NCBI GenBank assembly: GCA_963836085.1
Contig: CAWIHT010000001.1
Coordinates: 1-64,000, forward strand
Reading direction: 5' to 3'
From: JAHEEL01 sp963836085
GTDB lineage: Bacteria; Actinomycetota; Acidimicrobiia; Spongiisociales; UBA5794
DNA: 64,000 nt
This document shows, in pieces, positions 58,980 through 64,000 of this stretch. Position numbers and translations under genes: made by a program. The notes beneath the pieces were generated by a model. That model worked only from the letters and a program-made list of their open reading frames with translations, searched no databases and was not told where the DNA came from. Position 1 is the stretch's first letter; the number at the start of each line of letters is the position of its first letter.

Positions 58980-60011
58980 TCAGTCCAACAACGTCCCTTG
59001 AGGTTCTGAGACAACCTCTCGCCGTACCCCGAGGTGTTCGTACGCTCGGTCGGTCGCGATGCGGCCTCTCGGCGTTCGCTGGAGGAAACCTTCGAGGAGG
59101 AGGAACGGTTCGTAGGCATCTTCGACCGTCTCAGGATCCTCGCCAACGGCGATCGCGAGCGTCGAGAGTCCGACCGGGCCGCCACCGAACTTGTCGACGA
59201 TCGCGTGGAGGATCGCACGATCAACCTTGTCGAGGCCCATGGCGTCGACCTCGAAGACTTCGAGGGCGCGATCGGCAACCGCGTCGTCGACGTGCCCGTC
59301 GGCGCGAACTGAGGCGTAGTCGCGAACTCGCCGGAGCAGACGATTCGCGACCCGGGGTGTGCCGCGGCTCCGCCTGGCGATCGTCTCGGACCCGGATTCC
59401 GTAATGTCGACATCGAGAATCTCGGCCGAGCGGTGGAGGATGGCGGCGAGGTCATCTGGTTCGTAGTAGTCGATGCGGGCGACGTATCCGAACCGATCCC
59501 GGAGCGGCGGAGCAACCCGGCCAACGCGAGTGGTCGCCCCAACGAGCGTGAAGGGTGGCAGATCGATCTTGATCGACCGGGCGGCCGGACCCTTCCCGAC
59601 GACGATGTCAAGCTGGAAATCCTCCATGGCCGGATACAGAATCTCCTCGACCTGACGGGGCAGACGGTGAATCTCGTCGATGAAGAGGACATCGCCGGCT
59701 TCGAGATTGGTGATCACCGCGGCCAGATCGCCCGGGCGATCGAGCGCGGGGCCGGAGGTGCCACGGAACTGGGCATCCATCTCCTCGGCGAGGATGCCGG
59801 CAAGTGAAGTCTTGCCGAGACCGGGAGGGCCGGAGAAGAGGACATGGTCGATCGCTTCGCCACGGCCTCGTGCCGCTTCAATCAGGATCGCCAAGCGTTC
59901 CTTAAGGGCGCTCTGGCCCACGAATTCGTCCATCTTCCTGGGGCGCAGACCGACTTCGATCGCCACGTCCTCAGGTGTTGGAACAGCGGTGAGCAGACCC
60001 TCGTCTCTCAT
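58980..60011 (-). CDS. ruvB: Holliday junction branch-migration helicase RuvB
   Basis: 343 residues, AAA+. Walker A SGPPGLGKTSLA, Walker B LFIDEIHRL, sensor 1 LVGATTRVGRVA, sensor 2 RGTPRVANRLLRR and a C-terminal winged helix (TPRGRIATDRAYEHLG). It works with RuvA and RuvC in recombination. It overlaps ruvA by 4 bp. Confidence 0.98.
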   Translation of the reverse strand: MRDEGLLTAVPTPEDVAIEVGLRPRKMDEFVGQSALKERLAILIEAARGRGEAIDHVLFSGPPGLGKTSLAGILAEEMDAQFRGTSGPALDRPGDLAAVITNLEAGDVLFIDEIHRLPRQVEEILYPAMEDFQLDIVVGKGPAARSIKIDLPPFTLVGATTRVGRVAPPLRDRFGYVARIDYYEPDDLAAILHRSAEILDVDITESGSETIARRSRGTPRVANRLLRRVRDYASVRADGHVDDAVADRALEVFEVDAMGLDKVDRAILHAIVDKFGGGPVGLSTLAIAVGEDPETVEDAYEPFLLLEGFLQRTPRGRIATDRAYEHLGVRREVVSEPQGTLLD

Positions 60012-60586
60012 CCTTCACCCCGCTTCCCGAGGACACGGAGCGATTCGCGCAGCATCTCTGCGACGGGAAGATCCGGTGGAAGTTCGCGGAGCGCCACGCT
60101 GATTTCGTCGGGCTGGTAGCCAAGGCCTTCAAGGGCAGAACGAACCTCGGAGAGCGGCCCTGAGAGTTGGAGATCGCCGTCCGGGACCTCGAGCTTCGGA
60201 CGCAATTCGAGCAGGAGCTTCTGGGCGGTGCGCTTGCCGATGCCGGGTACGGACGTGAGTGCCGCAACGTCGTCGGTAGCCACGACGCGGCGCAAGTCAT
60301 CGGCCGACATCGTCGCGAGAATCGCCAGCCCGACTCTCGGCCCGATTCCGGAGGTTCCAAGCAGCAGGCGGAAGAGGTTTCGGTCATCCGCCGCCGTGAA
60401 TCCGAAAAGTGCCATCTGGTCTTCACGCACATGGAGGTGGGTATGGAGCACAATCTCGGATCCGAGCGATGGAAGTTCCAGGAACGTGCGACTGGTCACC
60501 GCGACTTCGTACCCGACACCGCCGACGTCAACGATCACGGTCTCGCCGTGAACCGAAGCGAGGCTACCGCGCAGTCGTCCAATCAT
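60008..60586 (-). CDS. ruvA: Holliday junction DNA-binding protein RuvA
   Basis: 192 residues beginning MIGRLRGSLASV. It has an N-terminal OB fold, a central pair of helix-hairpin-helix motifs (LLLGTSGIGPRVGLAIL, LTSVPGIGKRTAQKLLLEL), and a C-terminal domain III that contacts RuvB. It overlaps ruvC by 4 bp. Confidence 0.97.
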   Translation of the reverse strand: MIGRLRGSLASVHGETVIVDVGGVGYEVAVTSRTFLELPSLGSEIVLHTHLHVREDQMALFGFTAADDRNLFRLLLGTSGIGPRVGLAILATMSADDLRRVVATDDVAALTSVPGIGKRTAQKLLLELRPKLEVPDGDLQLSGPLSEVRSALEGLGYQPDEISVALRELPPDLPVAEMLRESLRVLGKRGEG

Positions 60587-61071
60587 GAGACCCTCGCGTT
60601 CAATGTGCGGTGCTGAAGGTGGCACAAGGCAACAGCCAGCGCATCTGCGGCGTCTGCAGGGCGGGGGGCGTTCGGGAGGTGCAGGCGCATCGCGACAACG
60701 CGCTGCATCTGCTGTTTGTCGGCCACACCCGATCCGGTCAGAGCCATCTTGACGGCGGACGGTGTGTACTCGGCCGTCTCGAGCTTGGCTTCCGACAAGA
60801 CCAGCAGCGCGATCCCGGACGCCCGGGCGACGGACATCGCCGTCTGGAGATTGTTGTTCACGAAGACTTGTTCGATGGCTGCAGCCTGTGGCTCGTATTC
60901 AGCCACGATCTCTCGCAGGTCACGGGCGAGCTCGACGAACCGTTGACCGAGCGGCTGTGCAGGGTCGGTGCGGATCACGCCAGCGGCAACCGCCCGCTCG
61001 GTACTCCCGGACGCTTCGATGATCCCGTATCCGGTGCGAGTGAGGCCCGGGTCGATACCCAATACGAACAT
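60583..61071 (-). CDS. ruvC: crossover junction endodeoxyribonuclease RuvC
   Basis: 162 residues from the ATG at 61071 (GGAG five bases upstream). It has the catalytic acids in FVLGIDPGLTRTGYG (Asp), IEQVFVNNNLQTAM (Glu) and RPADAADALAVALCH (Asp pair). It resolves Holliday junctions. It heads the ruvCAB group. Confidence 0.96.
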   Translation of the reverse strand: MFVLGIDPGLTRTGYGIIEASGSTERAVAAGVIRTDPAQPLGQRFVELARDLREIVAEYEPQAAAIEQVFVNNNLQTAMSVARASGIALLVLSEAKLETAEYTPSAVKMALTGSGVADKQQMQRVVAMRLHLPNAPRPADAADALAVALCHLQHRTLNARVS

Positions 61072-61207
61072 ATGTTCTCCATCGTAGCGGTCGTCGGCAT
61101 CTGAGGCCAAGGATGCTCACCGTTGCTCGGGTTGTGCTGAGGGATGCACCCTTCACCCGACGACCGCCGGCCCGGGTGATGATGGCGTAGATAGGGGGTT
61201 GCGCGTG

Positions 61208-61366
61208 ATGCCGCTGTTGGCAATCGCAGCAGGTCTCGGTGCCGGATTGATCGGGATTCGGAGATTCTTGAAGCGTCGGTATCGGGAGATCTACGCGTCG
61301 GCAGACCCGGAGTTTCAGGACCCGGTAGTGCTCCCGGGACTCCAATCAACTGGCGGGATCGGGTAG
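61208..61366 (+). CDS. small hypothetical protein with one membrane segment
   Basis: A 52-codon plus-strand ORF, MPLLAIAAGLGAGLIGIRRF..., with a hydrophobic N-terminal stretch (3-17), a basic patch (RRFLKRRYRE) and a polar tail. It lies in the 319-bp gap between ruvC and yebC and runs against its neighbours. An AGGGGG tract precedes the start by about nine bases. Its length and N-in membrane layout are plausible for a small membrane protein, but there is no homology support. Confidence 0.4.
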   Translation: MPLLAIAAGLGAGLIGIRRFLKRRYREIYASADPEFQDPVVLPGLQSTGGIG

Positions 61367-61390
61367 GACCCCGGCAGCTCGTATCGGGCG

Positions 61391-62128
61391 CTACTCGAGA
61401 CGTGCGAGAACGTCGTCCGGGATGTCGAAGTTGGCGTGGACGCCCTGGACATCGTCGAGATCCTCGAGCGCATCGACCAAGCGCAAGACCTTGGGCGCCG
61501 TCGTCTCGTTGACCGGTACGGTGACCGACGCGATCTGACTGACCTCACCCTGGTCGATCGTGACGCCCTCATTCTCGAGCGCCGAGCGGACCGCTGGGAG
61601 ATCACCGGGCGAACAGGTGATCTCCCACTGATCGTCTGATTCCTCGACGTCGTCTGCGCCACCGTCGAGCGCTGCCATCATCACGGTGTCCTCGTCGCCG
61701 CTGACCAGCAGATACCCCTTCTGCTCGAAGAGATATGCCACCGAGCCGGGCTCACCGAGACTTCCACCATTCTTCGTGAAGGTCGAACGGACCTCCGCGG
61801 CAGCCCGGTTGCGGTTGTCGGTGAGGATCTCGACATAGAGAGCTACTCCCCCAGGCGCATACCCCTCGTACCAGATCTCCTCGTACTCGACTCCACCGTC
61901 GTCACCGGCGCCGCGCGCGATGGCTCGTTCGATGTTGTCCTTGGGTACGGACGCGTCCTTCGCCTTCTGAACCGCCGTAACGAGAGCGGGGTTTCCGTCC
62001 AGATCCGATCCGCCCGCGCGAGCGGCGGCCTCGATCCCTTTGATGAGCTTCGCGAACAGCTTGCCCCGCTTGGCGTCTTGACGCCCCTTGCGGTGTTTGA
62101 TGTTTGCCCACTTGGAATGTCCGGCCAT
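61391..62128 (-). CDS. yebC: YebC/PmpR-family protein (TACO1-like)
   Basis: 245 residues, three domains. It starts MAGHSKWANIKHRKGRQDAK, with VPKDNIERAIARGAG and the conserved YEEIWYEGYAPGGVALYVE. The family is annotated as a transcriptional regulator, but members also aid translation of proline-rich stretches. It overlaps pdxT by 1 bp and lies upstream of the ruvCAB group, as in many bacteria. Confidence 0.96.
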   Translation of the reverse strand: MAGHSKWANIKHRKGRQDAKRGKLFAKLIKGIEAAARAGGSDLDGNPALVTAVQKAKDASVPKDNIERAIARGAGDDGGVEYEEIWYEGYAPGGVALYVEILTDNRNRAAAEVRSTFTKNGGSLGEPGSVAYLFEQKGYLLVSGDEDTVMMAALDGGADDVEESDDQWEITCSPGDLPAVRSALENEGVTIDQGEVSQIASVTVPVNETTAPKVLRLVDALEDLDDVQGVHANFDIPDDVLARLE

Positions 62129-62715
62129 CAGCGCTCCTCGGCGAGATCGATCAACATGGTGTGAAGACGGTCGTCGTCCGTCAACTCAGGATGGAATGAT
62201 GTGGCAAGGATACGGTCCTGCCGGACCACAACGGGGTGCGCTCCGCCACCACCCGGGTCTTCGACCGCAGCGAGCGTCTCGACGTCGGCACCGACCTTCT
62301 CGATCCACGGGGCCCGGATGAAGACGGCACGCATGGGTGCGTCGAGACCGGACACATTCAGATCGGCTTCGAACGAGTCAACCTGGCGGCCGAAGGCGTT
62401 CCTCTCGACGACGACATCGAGCACCCCGAGTTGGGGTTGGACCGGACCGGTCGTTGCCGACGCGAGGAAGATCATGCCGGCGCAGGTGCCAAGTACGGGC
62501 ATGCCGTCTGCGACCCGCTGCCGGATCGGATCGATCAGGCCGTAGATCGTTGCCAGGCGACCGATCGTGGTCGACTCACCGCCGGGAATGATCAGCGCCT
62601 CGACGGACGCGAGCTCTTCCGGCGTCCTGACTTCGACCCCTATGTGGCCGAGCCGGTCGACGACGGCCAGATGCTCACGGAAGTCGCCCTGCAGGGCGAG
62701 CACACCGATCCTCAC
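62128..62715 (-). CDS. pdxT: pyridoxal 5'-phosphate synthase glutaminase subunit
   Basis: 195 residues from a GTG at 62715, immediately after pdxS. Class I glutaminase with LIIPGGESTT, the nucleophile Cys78 in VLGTCAGM and His175/Glu177 in SFHPELTDD. It delivers ammonia to PdxS for ribose-phosphate-based vitamin B6 synthesis. Confidence 0.96.
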   Translation of the reverse strand: MRIGVLALQGDFREHLAVVDRLGHIGVEVRTPEELASVEALIIPGGESTTIGRLATIYGLIDPIRQRVADGMPVLGTCAGMIFLASATTGPVQPQLGVLDVVVERNAFGRQVDSFEADLNVSGLDAPMRAVFIRAPWIEKVGADVETLAAVEDPGGGGAHPVVVRQDRILATSFHPELTDDDRLHTMLIDLAEER

Positions 62716-62716
62716 G

Positions 62717-63607
62717 TCAGTCGCCCCGGTCTTGCATCCGGTCTTCGGCTGCCATGGTGTCGATGTTGATACCGACCATCGCTTCGCCGAGATTCTTGGA
62801 GACTTCCGCGATCTTGGCCGCGTCCTGGTAGAACGTCGTCGCTTCGACGATCGCTCGCGCTCGCACGTCGGGGTCATCCGACTTGAAGACGCCTGAACCG
62901 ACGAAGATCCCGTCACACCCGAGTTGCATCATCAGCGCCGCATCGGAAGGAGTGGCGATGCCACCCGCCGCAAAGTTGACGACGGGCAGTTTCCCGGTCT
63001 CGGCTACCTCTCGCACCAGCTCGATCGGAGCCCGTAGATCCTTGGCCGCATTCATCAGCTCGTCCGCTCCCAGAGTCGTGAGCCAGCGGATCTGACTGGT
63101 CATCAACCGCATGTGACGGACGGCCTCGACGACGTTTCCGGTGCCGGGCTCTCCCTTGGTACGAATCATGGCTGCGCCCTCGCCGATCCGGCGGAGCGCT
63201 TCCCCGAGATCCTTCGCCCCGTTGACGAACGGAACCGTGAACGCCCGTTTGTCGACGTGGTACTCGTCAACGGGCGTGAGGACTTCCGACTCGTCGATGT
63301 AGTCAACGCCGAGGGACTCAAGGACCCGTGCTTCGACGAAGTGTCCGATGCGCGCCTTCGCCATCACCGGAATCGAGACCGCGTTGACGATCTCCTCCAC
63401 CTTCGCCGGGTCGGCCATGCGGGCCACGCCACCGAGCGCCCGAATGTCGGCGGGGACCCGCTCCAACGCCATCACCGAGACGGCACCGGCCTCTTCAGCG
63501 ATCTTGGCCTGCTCGGCGTTGACGACGTCCATGATGACGCCGCCCTTGAGCATTTCGGCAAGTCCGCGCTTGACGCGGTCCGTGCCGCGTTCCGATGTCG
63601 TGTCCAC
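62717..63607 (-). CDS. pdxS: pyridoxal 5'-phosphate synthase lyase subunit
   Basis: 296 residues. It is a TIM barrel with VMAKARIGHFVEARVLESL (Lys84 matches the catalytic lysine), IDESEVLTP and MIRTKGEPGTGN (second Lys). It forms PLP from ribose-5-P, glyceraldehyde-3-P and PdxT-supplied ammonia. It lies 63 bp after the pimA-like gene. Confidence 0.98.
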   Translation of the reverse strand: MDTTSERGTDRVKRGLAEMLKGGVIMDVVNAEQAKIAEEAGAVSVMALERVPADIRALGGVARMADPAKVEEIVNAVSIPVMAKARIGHFVEARVLESLGVDYIDESEVLTPVDEYHVDKRAFTVPFVNGAKDLGEALRRIGEGAAMIRTKGEPGTGNVVEAVRHMRLMTSQIRWLTTLGADELMNAAKDLRAPIELVREVAETGKLPVVNFAAGGIATPSDAALMMQLGCDGIFVGSGVFKSDDPDVRARAIVEATTFYQDAAKIAEVSKNLGEAMVGINIDTMAAEDRMQDRGD

Positions 63608-63670
63608 GGTGTTCTCCTCGGTCTTCGATCCTTCAAGTGTACCGACGCACGACCCTGTAGAACCGGGGAC

Positions 63671-64000
63671 TCAGCGACCGGCGTGCCGCTCAATCGCCTC
63701 TTCGTATGCCGATACGAACTGTGCGGCGACGGTGGCCCCGTCGAACTGAACAACCCGCTCGGCAGCGTCCCGACCGAGACGGTGTGCCACGGCCCGATCG
63801 GTGAGAAGACCCACGAGTTCACGTGCGATGCACTCGACATCCCCAGGGCCACAGAAGCGGGCGGTCGGCCCTGCGACATGCTCGAACGCAGGAATCGATG
63901 AGGCAACCACCGCGCACCCCGCGGCCATCGCCTCGGCGAGCGTGATCCCGAAGCTCTCGCCTCCGAGGTTCGGGGCGCAGAACACCGCCGCTGTCGATAG
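63671..64000 (-). CDS. GT4-family glycosyltransferase, PimA-like, C-terminal part (runs off window)
   Basis: The last 109 residues of a GT-B glycosyltransferase. The nucleotide-sugar-binding E-x7-E motif is in GGESFGITLAEAMAAGCAVV, followed by FEHVAGPTARFCGPGD. The sequence and the order pimA...pdxS-pdxT-yebC, also found in mycobacteria, suggest PimA, which adds mannose from GDP-mannose to phosphatidylinositol, but the N-terminal lipid-acceptor part is outside the window, so another GT4 enzyme is possible. Confidence 0.8.
   Translation of the reverse strand, partial: LSTAAVFCAPNLGGESFGITLAEAMAAGCAVVASSIPAFEHVAGPTARFCGPGDVECIARELVGLLTDRAVAHRLGRDAAERVVQFDGATVAAQFVSAYEEAIERHAGR

Overview
This is a high-GC, almost entirely minus-strand block of housekeeping genes from an actinobacterium. 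The evidence is the actinobacterial integration host factor beside gmk and rpoZ, a helicase-degenerate PriA, a DUF222/HNH (13E12-type) gene remnant, a PimA-like glycosyltransferase, and a gene order close to the mycobacterial one (pimA-pdxS-pdxT-yebC-ruvCAB-yajC-secDF-relA-hisS-aspS-rarA-alaS-ruvX-mltG-aroE-prepilin peptidase-aroCKB-efp-nusB-pyrR). Acidimicrobiia is a plausible class, but this is inference.

Layout: 1-1550 holds the start of a gamma-glutamyltransferase, an SSB-family protein and a TPR protein. 1677-7740 is a complete 16S-23S-5S rRNA operon on the minus strand with no spacer tRNA. Its 23S gene is interrupted by a 569-nt group I intron at the position of E. coli U1923, the site used by the Chlamydomonas I-CeuI intron. 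7739-13490 carries a small membrane protein, tyrS, mpg and pheST with a likely Phe-responsive leader-peptide attenuator. 13489-15879 is a respiratory island: an NsrR-like Rrf2 regulator convergent with a NirS-type cytochrome cd1 nitrite reductase. 15960-18173 is infC-rpmI-rplT plus an rRNA methyltransferase, with a promoter, an attenuator hairpin and an ATC start for infC. 18200-19740 is a decayed DUF222/HNH gene with copies of a short dispersed repeat.

19769-23262 is the riboflavin operon ribD-ribE-ribBA-ribH under an FMN riboswitch. 23347-31835 has a response regulator/GGDEF protein, rpe, rsmB, fmt, def, priA, coaBC, rpoZ, gmk and mihF; priA has lost its normal stop by an apparent frameshift and reads in frame into def. 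31848-36295 is the pyrRBCDF operon behind a leader ORF that contains an intrinsic terminator. 36484-47859 has a lone plus-strand hypothetical gene, then nusB, efp, aroBKC, a prepilin peptidase, aroE, mltG, ruvX, alaS and rarA. 47852-56745 has aspS, hisS, a metallo-beta-lactamase-fold hydrolase, rel, secF, secD and yajC. 56815-64000 has tgt, queA, ruvBAC, a small plus-strand ORF, yebC, pdxT, pdxS and the 3' part of a PimA-like gene.

Most neighbours overlap by 1-16 bp (often ATGA), implying long translationally coupled operons. Four operons carry recognisable 5' leader control: the FMN riboswitch, the pheST attenuator, the pyr leader and the infC leader. The most unusual features are the 23S group I intron, the lipoprotein NirS with an extra cytochrome c domain, the pheST and pyr leaders, the tyrosyl-tRNA synthetase with altered HIGH and KMSKS signatures, and the priA-def read-through.
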